A program made the position numbers and the translations under genes. Below are positions 7,291 through 13,778 of a DNA stretch of 15,705 nucleotides, piece by piece. The stretch comes from Dehalococcoidia bacterium. GTDB lineage: Bacteria > Chloroflexota > Dehalococcoidia > UBA2979. The stretch's first letter is position 1. Each line of letters starts with the position of its first letter. The stretch covers positions 1 through 15,705 of the forward strand of contig SHYS01000024.1 of assembly GCA_009692685.1 (NCBI GenBank), read 5' to 3'. The notes under the pieces were generated by a model, which saw nothing but the letters and a program-made list of their open reading frames with translations, did not search any database and was not told the origin of the DNA.

Positions 7291-7695
7291 ATGCCCGACC
7301 GACCGCTCCCCTCCCCAACGCCCACCTCGCAGCCGTACTGGGACGCGCTGCGGCAGCACCGGCTCGTCCTGCAATACTCACCGAGTATCGGGCAATGGGT
7401 GTACTACCCGAGGAACCTCGCGCCCGGGACGCTCGCGGACGACCTCGAATGGCGCGAGGTGGCCGGCGCTGGCACCGTCTACACCTTCACGATCGCTGAC
7501 CGCCCGACGGCGCCGGCCTGGCAGGGCGCATCGCCGCAGTTGATCGCCGTCGTGGAACTCGATGAGGGTCCGAAGGTGACGACGGAACTCGTGGGCGTCG
7601 CACCCGAGGCGATCCGCATCGGGATGCGCGTGCGCGCGGTCTTTGATGATGTCGCCGGGAGCGAGATCACGCTGCTGCGGTTCACGCCCGCCTAG
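7291..7695 (+). CDS. DUF35 OB-fold protein lacking zinc-ribbon cysteines
   Basis: 134-residue protein of the DUF35 family, which pairs with thiolase-like proteins and acyl-CoA hydratase-like proteins. The N-terminal helix (PYWDALRQHRLVLQYS, 15-30) and the position of the rubredoxin-like ribbon (IGQWVYYPRNLAPG, 33-46) are recognisable, followed by the OB fold (WREVAGAGTVYTFTIAD, 54-70; PQLIAVVELDEGPKV; GMRVRAVF). Typical members have CxxC...CxxC in the ribbon; this protein has no cysteine at all, so it cannot bind zinc that way. The GGGGGGAG run at the end of the thiolase gene provides its ribosome-binding site and the genes are three bases apart, so they are co-transcribed and probably form a complex. 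Its TAG overlaps the convergent gene's TAG through a shared CTAG. Confidence 0.82.
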   Translation: MPDRPLPSPTPTSQPYWDALRQHRLVLQYSPSIGQWVYYPRNLAPGTLADDLEWREVAGAGTVYTFTIADRPTAPAWQGASPQLIAVVELDEGPKVTTELVGVAPEAIRIGMRVRAVFDDVAGSEITLLRFTPA

Positions 7696-8795
7696 AGACT
7701 CGTGAGCGGGGTGCCGTCAGCGCTCGTGATCGCGCGGATCGCGGGGATAGTCTGGTTGCCGAAGGTGGGCAGCCAAGCCGAGTGCTTGCCCGCGCCACCC
7801 GCCACGATGATGTGCAGATCCTCGGGCGCATCGAGGATGGGGTACTCGAGATCGTCGCGGTCGGCCTCGTCCTCGCGGCCAGCGGAGAGGCGGACGCGGT
7901 ACTCCGGGCGGAACCACGGGTCGAGGAGCCGCGAGGGGTAGCGCGCGTACTCGTGGATGAACCGCTGGATCGCGGCACGGTCGTAGCCATCGGCCGCGAT
8001 GGTGACCGCGTGCTCCGGGCCGATGACGAGGACGGGGTGACCACCTCGGAAAAGGTTGTTGCTGCCGGCGTTGCCCATGGAGCCGGCGATGGTGCGTAGC
8101 AGGCCTTTGCCGGTGTTCGCGCCGTGCTCCTGAATGTTGTGGGGGCCCTCCGCGCCGAACACGGTGACGGTGCTCGTGGACGCCTCGAAGCCGCGCGCGA
8201 GGTGGTAGGCGCCCCACGGGTTGGCGACCTCGTTCTCCGCGGCGCAGAACGAGAACTTGGCGGGCGAACCCTGCGTGGCGCGGTCGCCCGCACCGGGCCA
8301 CGCGCCACCGACGTTGAGCAGCACGAGGCGCACGGCCCGTCCGAGTGTGGCGTTCGACGGGAAGCCGGGCCCGAAGCAGCCGGAGCCGGAAGCGATCTCG
8401 GCCTGCGCGGCCAGTGGCCCGTTCACCAGCACGAACACTCCGCATGGATGGGTCGTTGAGTTCACCGAGGCGATGTTGAAGGCCGGGTCGACGATGCCCT
8501 CGAAGGCCGCGAGCAGGATCGGGAAGAGCCGAGGCTCGCAGCCGGCCATCACTGCGTTCACGGCGATGGCGTGGACGGTCGCCTCGCCCTGCCTCGGTGG
8601 GAGAATACCGAGCACCTCGAGCGGGTCGCGGTCGGTGTGCGCAAGCATCGCTGCGACGCGCTCCTCGGTCGGCGGGATGATCGGGAGGCCGTCGCTCATC
8701 TGGCGATGGGCAAGGTCACGCGAGAGCGCAGCGATGTCCGCCGTGACCTCGATGAGGTCGGGCCAGCGGCCGGGCTGCAGCGTGTGGTCGCTCAT
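7692..8795 (-). CDS. Uncharacterised 367-residue protein coupled to the UGSC selenoprotein
   Basis: I recognise no characterised domain. The sequence looks like a genuine conserved protein: QMSDGLPIIPPTEERVAAML (32-51), GEATVHAIAVNAVMAGCEP (70-88), TTHPCGVFVLVNGP (114-127), GSGCFGPG (137-144), FSFCAAENE (181-189), and glycine-rich GGAGKHSAWLPTFGNQ (333-348). It has four cysteines (C86, C118, C140, C184), three in Gly/Pro-rich loops that could form redox or metal sites. No signal peptide or membrane segment is evident. Its ATG overlaps the UGSC gene's TGA (ATGA), with GGAG seven bases upstream inside that gene, so the two are translationally coupled. The tight coupling implies it works with the selenoprotein, as partner or as the enzyme that it reduces (inference). 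Confidence 0.82.
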   Translation of the reverse strand: MSDHTLQPGRWPDLIEVTADIAALSRDLAHRQMSDGLPIIPPTEERVAAMLAHTDRDPLEVLGILPPRQGEATVHAIAVNAVMAGCEPRLFPILLAAFEGIVDPAFNIASVNSTTHPCGVFVLVNGPLAAQAEIASGSGCFGPGFPSNATLGRAVRLVLLNVGGAWPGAGDRATQGSPAKFSFCAAENEVANPWGAYHLARGFEASTSTVTVFGAEGPHNIQEHGANTGKGLLRTIAGSMGNAGSNNLFRGGHPVLVIGPEHAVTIAADGYDRAAIQRFIHEYARYPSRLLDPWFRPEYRVRLSAGREDEADRDDLEYPILDAPEDLHIIVAGGAGKHSAWLPTFGNQTIPAIRAITSADGTPLTSL

Positions 8796-9325
8796 GCGGG
8801 CTCCATGAGGTGCGCGATGATGTCGTCCACCGCGTTACGCGCCTTCTCTATCACCGCGGGTGGCTTGATGCCCCCGATCGGGTGCGGGAGGACAACCCGA
8901 TGCAGGTGCGGCAGGCCTCGCTGGTCCGCTTCCATGCGCACGAGGCCGGCGAATTCGTCCGTGCCGACGACGACGGTCGGGATGCCCTGGGCTTCGAGGA
9001 GGACGGCGGCGTGGACACTCCACGTCGTGCAGGATCCTCAGTCGGCTGACCCGACCAGCACGAAGTCGCAGTCGCGCAATCGCTCCATTACTCGCTTACT
9101 CGGCGGGCCGGCGATCGGCTTGTCCTCGATGATCAGATCGCCGAGGTCCATGCGCTCGCGCATCGCCTCGACCACCGAGGTGAGCAGCAGGCGGACATTC
9201 GGCTTGCGGTTCTCCAGGATCCCGGGACGCAGCCCGGCGAGTGACTTCGGGCGGGGGGCGAGTGTGCTGGTCTGGGCGAGGACGTGCCCGCGCGGGTCGA
9301 AGATGCGGAGCGTCTCGTCAGTCAT
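8792..9325 (-). CDS. UGSC family selenoprotein (UGA at codon 96 read as selenocysteine)
   Basis: Read through one in-frame TGA (9040-9038), the gene gives 177 residues. Before the TGA: IFDPRGHVLAQTSTLAPRP, NRKPNVRLLLTSVVEAM, DCDFVLVGSAD; then Sec96-Gly-Ser-Cys99-TTWSVHAAVLLEAQGIP, TDEFAGLV, PHPIGGIKP and AVDDIIAHLMEPA. The U-G-S-C motif defines the named UGSC family, in which Cys can replace Sec. Support for read-through: family similarity continues on both sides of the TGA; a SECIS-like hairpin follows at the right distance; the frame stays open and ends in a 4-base ATGA overlap with the next gene. The start at 9323-9325 has a perfect AAGGAGG five bases upstream. A Sec-x-x-Cys pair suggests thiol redox chemistry via a selenenylsulfide; the substrate is unknown. 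Selenocysteine machinery genes are not in the window. Stopping at the TGA would leave a 95-residue fragment. Confidence 0.92.
8999..9040 (-). promoter_or_regulatory. Bacterial SECIS-like element directly after the Sec UGA
   Basis: On the minus strand, CGTGGA (9024-9019) and TCCACG (9015-9010) form a perfect 6-bp stem with a GTG loop (9018-9016). The loop starts 20 bases after the UGA, inside the 16-37 base range described for bacterial SECIS elements, and begins with G as required for SelB recognition. Below it, GAGGA (9039-9035, using two bases of the UGA) can pair with TCCTC (9003-8999), extending the structure across an internal loop. The element lies within the coding sequence, as usual in bacteria. 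Confidence 0.65.
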
Positions 9326-9351
9326 TGCGCCCTCCTTATCCTCGTCCGTCG

Positions 9352-9603
9352 CTACGCGAGTTTCGCGTAGATGAGCGCCTTCAGTTCGTCCACGTCCGGG
9401 TGGCGGTCCTCGGCGGCCTTGCTGAAGATGAGGTCGCCGTTCACCTTCCACTCGTGGCGGCCGCCGCCTGAGGGGATGATCGTGACCCGCTTCACGTCGT
9501 GCTGGATGTCCAGCATGACCTCGCCCAGCAGCCAGCCGACGCGCGGGTAGTAGCCGCACTCGGCGCAGTACTCCACGGTGATGTCGAGGCCGGTGTCAGA
9601 CAT
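9352..9603 (-). CDS. SelW-like (SelT/SelW/SelH, Rdx) redox protein, Cys form
   Basis: 83-residue thioredoxin-fold protein of the Rdx family. It has the expected layout: ITVEYCAECGYYPRVGWLLGE at the N-terminus with C13-x-x-C16, then VTIIPSGGGRHEWKVNG (the conserved I/V-P-x-x-GG-x-F/H-E-V block) and a C-terminal helix DVDELKALIYAKLA. Selenoprotein W relatives have CxxU here; this one has Cys at both positions, so it is a natural Cys homologue. The family is thought to act in thiol redox control, for example glutathione-linked. It lies 26 bases upstream of the UGSC gene and 14 bases after the SDR gene. A SelW-like disulfide protein next to a selenoprotein suggests it could be the electron donor or acceptor for Sec96/Cys99 (inference). 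Confidence 0.85.
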   Translation of the reverse strand: MSDTGLDITVEYCAECGYYPRVGWLLGEVMLDIQHDVKRVTIIPSGGGRHEWKVNGDLIFSKAAEDRHPDVDELKALIYAKLA

Positions 9604-9617
9604 CGTATCCCCGAGCG

Positions 9618-10406
9618 CTAGACGACCGGCGACGAGCCGCCATCGATGTTGATCGCCGTGCCCGTGATGTAGGAGGCACGCGCGGAGGCGAGGAAGCAGA
9701 TGACGTCGCCAGCCTCGGCAGCCTCGCCGACGCGGCCGAGCGGGACACGCTCGCCCATGCCGGCGTAGAACTCGTCGAGAGTGCGGGAGGGGTCGCGCTC
9801 CTGCATCGCCTCGTAGCGGCGCTCGTGCTGGCCGCTCTTGATCACTCCGATGCAGACGGTGTTCACGAGGATGTTGTCCCCGGCGTAGTCGCGGGACATC
9901 GCCTTGGTAAGCGCGATGCCTGCGGCGCGCGCCATCGAGGTCGGCAGGGAGCCCGCGCCGGGGGCTTTCCCGCCACCGGTGGTGATGTTGATGATGCGGC
10001 CGCCGCCGACCGCCTTCATGAATGGGAGGGCGGCCCGCGAGCAGTTGATTGCGCCGTAGACCTTGATCCCGAGGTCGGTCTCCCAGACTTCGTCCGTGAC
10101 GTCCTCGAACTTACGGGCGGCCGATGTGCCAGCGTTGTTGACGAGGATATCGACGCCACCCCACTTCGCTGCGACCTGCGCGACGGCGGCCTTCACCTGG
10201 GTCTCGTCCATCACGTCACACGAGATGGCGATGACATCGCCGCCAGCGGCGTGGATCTCGGCCTCGGCCGCATCGAGTTTGTCCTGGCGCCGCGCGACGA
10301 TGGCGACCCGTGCGCCCTCACGCACCATCGAAAGTGCCGCGGCCTTGCCGATGCCGTCACTGCCGCCCGTGATGAGGGCGACCTTGCCCGTGAGACCGAA
10401 ATCCAT
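9618..10406 (-). CDS. SDR-family oxidoreductase with substituted active site
   Basis: 262-residue classical-length SDR. Cofactor features are intact: TGGSDGIG (13-20), CDVMDE (63-68), NNAG (90-93), and the C-terminal ITGTAINIDGGSSPVV. R39-R40 after the second strand favours NADP(H). The catalytic triad is not standard: where Ser-Tyr-x-x-x-Lys is expected, the protein has IINITTGGG and then PTSMARAAG, which puts Thr156 and Arg160 at the Tyr and Lys positions. A known SDR subgroup has a similar LPTS...RAAG segment; its chemistry is unclear to me, and this protein may bind rather than reduce its ligand. The ATG at 10404-10406 follows AAGGGA by six bases; the frame is open further upstream but that part is shadow of the NTF2-like gene. 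It is third in the six-gene operon. Confidence 0.9.
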   Translation of the reverse strand: MDFGLTGKVALITGGSDGIGKAAALSMVREGARVAIVARRQDKLDAAEAEIHAAGGDVIAISCDVMDETQVKAAVAQVAAKWGGVDILVNNAGTSAARKFEDVTDEVWETDLGIKVYGAINCSRAALPFMKAVGGGRIINITTGGGKAPGAGSLPTSMARAAGIALTKAMSRDYAGDNILVNTVCIGVIKSGQHERRYEAMQERDPSRTLDEFYAGMGERVPLGRVGEAAEAGDVICFLASARASYITGTAINIDGGSSPVV

Positions 10407-10444
10407 CTGTTGTCCCTTCGAACGATCATCGAGTGAATTGCCGT

Positions 10445-10837
10445 CTAGGCGGCGGGCGCGTCCGGGATGCGCGTGGAGTGCCAGGCCGCCATCTTCCAGG
10501 TGCCGGCCTGTTCGACCCAGACGCTGATGAAGCGCGTCTCGATCTTCATTTCCTCGCCGCGCGGGTTCAGGCGAATGTGGGCGAGCCCGCCCATCACGAC
10601 GGTGCCCGGGTACGTACGCACCTCGACACCCTCGACCGAGTAGTTCGTGTACTTGCGGCGGCCGGAGCGGAAGGCGTCCAGAAAGAACTCGCGTGTGTCG
10701 AGCGTGGCGCTGGAGTGGACGTAGGTGAAGTCCGGCGTCGTCAGCCGGTCGAGCACGTCGGCGTCCCCGGTGACGAGGGCGGCGAGCCAAGCGTCCGAGG
10801 CTGTGGTGACTTCACGGATGGTGGCGGTGGCGGTCAT
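10445..10837 (-). CDS. SnoaL/NTF2-like (DUF4440-type) protein
   Basis: 130-residue cone-fold protein. The pattern is typical: an N-terminal helix ending AWLAALVTGDADVLDRL (16-32), TPDFTYVHSSATLDTREFF (34-52) where the beta-hairpin carries a His (H41), an acidic/basic mid strand VEGVEVRTYPGTVVMGG, and a final pair of strands TRFISVWVEQAGTWKMAAW (101-119). Members are small-molecule-binding proteins, isomerases or dehydratases with diverse substrates, so no specific reaction can be assigned. The ribosome-binding site (GAAAGAG, 6 bases before ATG) is weak, which fits an internal operon gene. It lies 53 bases after the PPOX gene and 38 bases before the SDR gene. Confidence 0.8.
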   Translation of the reverse strand: MTATATIREVTTASDAWLAALVTGDADVLDRLTTPDFTYVHSSATLDTREFFLDAFRSGRRKYTNYSVEGVEVRTYPGTVVMGGLAHIRLNPRGEEMKIETRFISVWVEQAGTWKMAAWHSTRIPDAPAA

Positions 10838-10890
10838 GGTGGGCTCTTTCGCCGCTCGCGCGGCGCTTCGATGACGGGCTGAGTGGGCTG

Positions 10891-11307
10891 CTATGCCTTC
10901 GTGTTGTCCCAGGAGGCGACCTTAGCCGGATGAACGCGGACGTAGGCCGCACCGGTACGGGTGGTCGTCGGCAGTTGGTCCTCGGCAGTCCCATGACGGC
11001 GAGCGCCCTCGCGCACCAGTTCGAGGACGGCGGCGGAGTCTTCGACGAGGGTGGCGTCACCGCGGATGACGACGCCCTTCAGGTCCTTCATCGTCTGGCC
11101 GGACTCGACGGTCACGGCGACCTTCGGGTTGCGGGCGATGTTTACCTTCCGCTGGCCACGGACCGGGAGGACGATGTCTTCGCCCTGGCGGAAGAAGCCG
11201 AGCGGCACGGCGTGCGGGTATCCGTCCTTGCCGATGGTGGAGAGGACGGCATAGCCGCCGTGCCCGTCCAGATAGGCATTGACCTCGTCGGGTGTCATTT
11301 CGGCCAT
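10891..11307 (-). CDS. Pyridoxamine 5'-phosphate oxidase-type split-barrel flavin/F420-binding protein
   Basis: 138-residue PPOX-family split barrel. Signatures: YAVLSTIGKDGYPHAVPLGFF (19-39, first barrel strands), DIVLPVRGQRKVNIARNPKVAVTVE (44-68, the phosphate-binding RGxRKxxNI/ARNP segment), VVIRGDATLVED, and the C-terminal YVRVHPAKVASWDNTK. Small proteins like this bind FMN, F420 or heme and act as reductases or oxidases; the sequence does not decide which. Two starts are possible (11307 and an in-frame ATG nine bases later); I used the first, which has GGGGCG upstream. It is the first gene of the minus-strand operon that ends in the UGSC cluster, so its promoter probably drives all six. 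Confidence 0.85.
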   Translation of the reverse strand: MAEMTPDEVNAYLDGHGGYAVLSTIGKDGYPHAVPLGFFRQGEDIVLPVRGQRKVNIARNPKVAVTVESGQTMKDLKGVVIRGDATLVEDSAAVLELVREGARRHGTAEDQLPTTTRTGAAYVRVHPAKVASWDNTKA

Positions 11308-11323
11308 GGTGTCGCCCCATCCA

Positions 11324-11352
11324 CCCGGCGCAGAGCCGGGATGCGGATTATG
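11324..11352 (-). promoter_or_regulatory. Leader hairpin and candidate -10 box of the six-gene operon
   Basis: CCCGGC (11324-11329) and GCCGGG (11335-11340) form a perfect 6-bp stem with a 5-base loop, 17 bases before the PPOX ATG. On the minus strand CATAAT (11352-11347) matches five of six bases of a -10 box, placing the hairpin near the transcript 5' end or over an operator. No convincing -35 is visible (AAGACA with a 19-base spacer is weak). Confidence 0.28.
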
Positions 11353-11469
11353 CCACCCCCGTCGAGGAGCCTGTCTTGTCGGGCGCAGAACACAAGGTGC
11401 GACCCGCGTACCATTTGTATGTTCCCATTCCGCCCGCGCTGAACCCGTGCGTCCTGGCCAGGAGCCTTC

Positions 11470-12759
11470 GTGCTGTCACGCCCCTTCGTCGTCCTGTTCG
11501 TCGCGATGTTTGTCGCGATGGCGGGCATCTCCATGGTGTCGCCGCTGCTGCCTGTGTACGTGCAGGACGACCTCGGTGGGCCGGCAGTGGGAGTCGCCCT
11601 CTCGTTCTCCGGACTGGCGCTCGCACAACTGGCGTTCGCGCCGTTCTTCGGACGCCTGGGTGATTCGTACGGAGCGAAGCGGTTCATCGTGCTCGGGTTC
11701 GCGATCTACGCGGCCGGTGCTGTCGGTTACCTGTTCGCGACTAACTGGGAGACGGTGGTGGGGTTCCGCATCCTCTCGGGTGTGGGGGCAGCCGCGATGT
11801 TCCCGATGTCGATGGCGTACATCGGCCGGATGGCCCCCGTCGGCGGCGAGGGCCGGTACATGGGATGGTTCTCCGTGGCCCAGATCGCGGGCTTCGGCAC
11901 CGGCCCGCTGTTCGGCGGTGGCCTGCGCGACCTCTTCAGCTCGGACTTCGCCTTCGGATCGATGGCAGTCATGCTGGGCGGCACCGCATTGTTGACCCTG
12001 CTGCTCCTACCACGCGACCGTCCGGAAGCGCCGGGGGCGGGGCTCGATGGCGCACCTCAGACCGACGCGAGGCGCGTCGAGACCGTGTTGCCGTTTCGCG
12101 TCCTGATCCGGCGACCGGCCGTGCAGGCGAGCACCCTGTTTGTCCTGATCACGTCGCTGGGCTGGGGGACTGCCTCGTCGTGGCTCGCCGTGTACGTCAT
12201 CAGTGACGAAGGACTGGGCACCGACAGCGCGCTGTTCGTCGGGATCCTGCTATCGAGTCGATCGCTGATCAACGCCGTGCTTCAGCCGTATACGGGCGGA
12301 CTCGCGGACCGGATGAGCCGTGTCATGCTGGTAGTAGTGGGGTTGTCCGTTGCGGGCATCGCGCAGGGAGTCGTCCCGCTCCTGCCGGACTCGCTCACGG
12401 CGGTCGACTTCTTCGGTGAGGCACTCATCATTGCGCCATGGTTACTGGCGGCGTTGTTGATGGCCGGGATCGCGGAGTCGCTGGCGTTCCCGTCGCAGCA
12501 GGCCATCTTCGTGCAGATCGGCCGGAAAGTCGGGATGGGCTCGATCATGGGGATCAACGCCATGGGGTCGTCGGCCGGGTTCCTCTCGGGATCGCTCATC
12601 GGCGCGGTCATCAAGACGCAGTTCGGGATCGACTCGGTCTTCTACTTCGCCGGGATCGCGTCACTGGTCGGGGTGGGGGTCTTCGTCCTGCTGATGCGTC
12701 GGGCGGCTGACGACCTGCGTGAGGACATCCCAACCACCCTCGCGGCCACGCCGGCCTGA
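11470..12759 (+). CDS. MFS transporter, 12-helix drug/metabolite exporter type
   Basis: 429-residue major facilitator superfamily protein in the inner membrane. About twelve hydrophobic segments are visible: six before residue 180, a polar central loop (181-212, PRDRPEAPGAGLDGAPQTDA), and six after it. The loop between helices 2 and 3 carries the MFS motif A, GRLGDSYGAKR (61-71), and GLADRM (277-282) repeats it in the second half. PLLPVYV after helix 1 and the G-rich helix 5 (VAQIAGFGTGPLFGG) resemble proton-driven DHA1-type exporters. Start is GTG at 11470 with AGGAG five bases upstream. It diverges from the PPOX-led operon across 162 bases. The substrate is unknown; nothing specifically ties it to the urease genes downstream. 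Confidence 0.91.
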   Translation: MLSRPFVVLFVAMFVAMAGISMVSPLLPVYVQDDLGGPAVGVALSFSGLALAQLAFAPFFGRLGDSYGAKRFIVLGFAIYAAGAVGYLFATNWETVVGFRILSGVGAAAMFPMSMAYIGRMAPVGGEGRYMGWFSVAQIAGFGTGPLFGGGLRDLFSSDFAFGSMAVMLGGTALLTLLLLPRDRPEAPGAGLDGAPQTDARRVETVLPFRVLIRRPAVQASTLFVLITSLGWGTASSWLAVYVISDEGLGTDSALFVGILLSSRSLINAVLQPYTGGLADRMSRVMLVVVGLSVAGIAQGVVPLLPDSLTAVDFFGEALIIAPWLLAALLMAGIAESLAFPSQQAIFVQIGRKVGMGSIMGINAMGSSAGFLSGSLIGAVIKTQFGIDSVFYFAGIASLVGVGVFVLLMRRAADDLREDIPTTLAATPA

Positions 12760-12846
12760 GGCCAAGCTCGTCACCTATCTGTAGTCTCAGCGAAACATCA
12801 GGAAAATAGCGGCTCCTTAGGCTCGGCCTCCGACCCGACTCCTCAT

Positions 12847-12863
12847 GGCACATCGCCTGTGCC
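12847..12863 (+). promoter_or_regulatory. Hairpin in the ureA leader
   Basis: GGCACA (12847-12852) and TGTGCC (12858-12863) pair perfectly around a 5-base loop, extendable by a U-G and an A-U pair. It ends 31 bases before the ureA GTG. No known riboswitch is recognisable and the role is speculative. The 135 bases between the MFS stop and ureA hold nothing else I can support. Confidence 0.22.
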
Positions 12864-12894
12864 GTACGAGGCGTCCGGACGGAAAGGCGCCTGC

Positions 12895-13197
12895 GTGAGA
12901 CTGACCGAGCGTGAGGTGGACAAACTTCTGCTCTGGGTCGCCACCATGGTGGCGCGGGATCGCAAGGCACGCGGGCTCAAACTGAACTACCCGGAGGCGG
13001 TGGCGATCATCGCCTGCGGACTGATCGAGAAGGCACGCGACGGTGAGAGCGTCGCGACGTTGATGGGGATGCAGGGGCAGTTCCTCACGCGCTCGGACGT
13101 GATGGACGGCATCCCGGAGATGATCGACAGCGTCCAGATCGAGGCCACGTTCCCGGACGGGACGAAACTCGTCACCCTCCACAACCCGATCCCATGA
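12895..13197 (+). CDS. ureA: Urease gamma subunit
   Basis: 100-residue UreA, the standard length. Conserved blocks: [15 protein letters not shown] (2-16), [17 protein letters not shown] (23-39), [20 protein letters not shown] (64-83), [16 protein letters not shown] (84-99). UreA is a structural part of the nickel urease (UreABC) that hydrolyses urea to ammonia and carbamate; it has no active-site residues itself. The GTG start at 12895 follows GGAAAGG by seven bases, and matches the family start; an upstream GTG at 12859 would add twelve atypical residues. The stop overlaps the ureB start (ATGA). No ureC follows, so whether an active urease is made is doubtful. Confidence 0.94.
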   Translation: MRLTEREVDKLLLWVATMVARDRKARGLKLNYPEAVAIIACGLIEKARDGESVATLMGMQGQFLTRSDVMDGIPEMIDSVQIEATFPDGTKLVTLHNPIP

Positions 13198-13748
13198 CCG
13201 ACCCGATCCCCACCGGTATCCCCGGCGAGATGCTGTTCGCGGACGGCGACCTGACCCTGAACGAGGGCCGTCCCACCATCGAACTCGAGGTCGCGAACAC
13301 CAGCGACCGCGCCGTGCAGGTTGGCTCCCACTTCCACTTCTTCGAGGTGAACCGGGCGCTCCGCTTCGACCGCAGGGCGGCGTTCGGACTGCGCCTCGAC
13401 ATCCCGTCTGGCACGTCGATCCGGTTTGAAGCGGGACAGTCGCATCGAGTGATGCTGATCACGTTCGGGGGGACTCGCACCATCCTCGGCCTCAACGAGC
13501 TGACGAACGGCGACGGTGCCGCAGAGACCCTCACCGCAGCCATACTTCGTCCCCGTCAGGCCCAAACGGAGGTACGAGAGCAAGCTCCGTTCGCCTTGAG
13601 GGGCCTCGTGCTTTACCCCGTTCACGGTCACGCTGAGCATGCATGCCTCCGATTCAACTTCCGTCCAGCCGCGATTAGACCACGCGAGCACACTCGTCGT
13701 CGGACGGATCCCCTCGCGGCGGGTATTGGGTGTATAACCCCGCGATAG
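13194..13748 (+). CDS. ureB: Urease beta subunit with an aberrant C-terminal extension
   Basis: The first ~107 residues are a complete UreB core: [11 protein letters not shown] (9-19), [37 protein letters not shown] (44-60), [20 protein letters not shown] (63-82), [17 protein letters not shown] (90-106). UreB normally ends shortly after this point or is fused to or followed by UreC, which carries the nickel site. Here the frame continues for about 77 Arg/Pro-rich residues that look like non-family read-through, antisense to a [2Fe-2S] protein remnant, until TGA at 13746-13748. The natural end or the ureB-ureC junction has probably been lost at a break near 13510-13525. Translation starts by the ATGA overlap with ureA. 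Product stability is uncertain. Confidence 0.78.
   Translation: MTDPIPTGIPGEMLFADGDLTLNEGRPTIELEVANTSDRAVQVGSHFHFFEVNRALRFDRRAAFGLRLDIPSGTSIRFEAGQSHRVMLITFGGTRTILGLNELTNGDGAAETLTAAILRPRQAQTEVREQAPFALRGLVLYPVHGHAEHACLRFNFRPAAIRPREHTRRRTDPLAAGIGCITPR
13518..13640 (-). pseudogene. 5' remnant of a CoxS-type [2Fe-2S] oxidoreductase subunit gene
   Basis: From ATG at 13638-13640, with GGAGG five bases upstream, the minus strand encodes [20 protein letters not shown] and then [19 protein letters not shown]. This is the N-terminus of the small subunit of molybdenum hydroxylases (xanthine dehydrogenase, CO dehydrogenase CoxS, isoquinoline oxidoreductase), in which CxxxxCGxC ligates the plant-type [2Fe-2S] cluster. 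The first two Cys are present, but the sequence changes to [11 protein letters not shown] where the next Cys (CGAC) should be, exactly where ureB family similarity ends on the other strand. The second [2Fe-2S] domain is absent. The frame stays open but the downstream residues are the antisense of ureB. I read it as the truncated end of a gene at a recombination or deletion junction. Confidence 0.58.
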
Positions 13749-13778
13749 CGACTTCAGATTTGCGGAGGAGCCACTCAG

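Noticed and set aside
7692..7695. Shared CTAG giving overlapping TAG stops for the DUF35 gene and the 367-residue gene.
   Set aside because: Real but common for tightly packed convergent genes; no regulatory claim is justified.
9038..9559. A 173-codon frame starting inside the SelW-like gene and ending at the TGA.
   Set aside because: The 5' part is shadow of the SelW-like gene; the strong AAGGAGG and ATG at 9325 mark the true start, and the TGA is read as selenocysteine.
9352..9603. The SelW-like protein as a second selenoprotein.
   Set aside because: Both motif positions are TGC-type Cys codons (CAEC) and no internal TGA is present.
13710..13738. TATAAC box as a full promoter for the CoA-transferase operon.
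   Set aside because: A good -10 but no -35 at 16-18 bases and no extended -10, so mentioned only in the gene entry.
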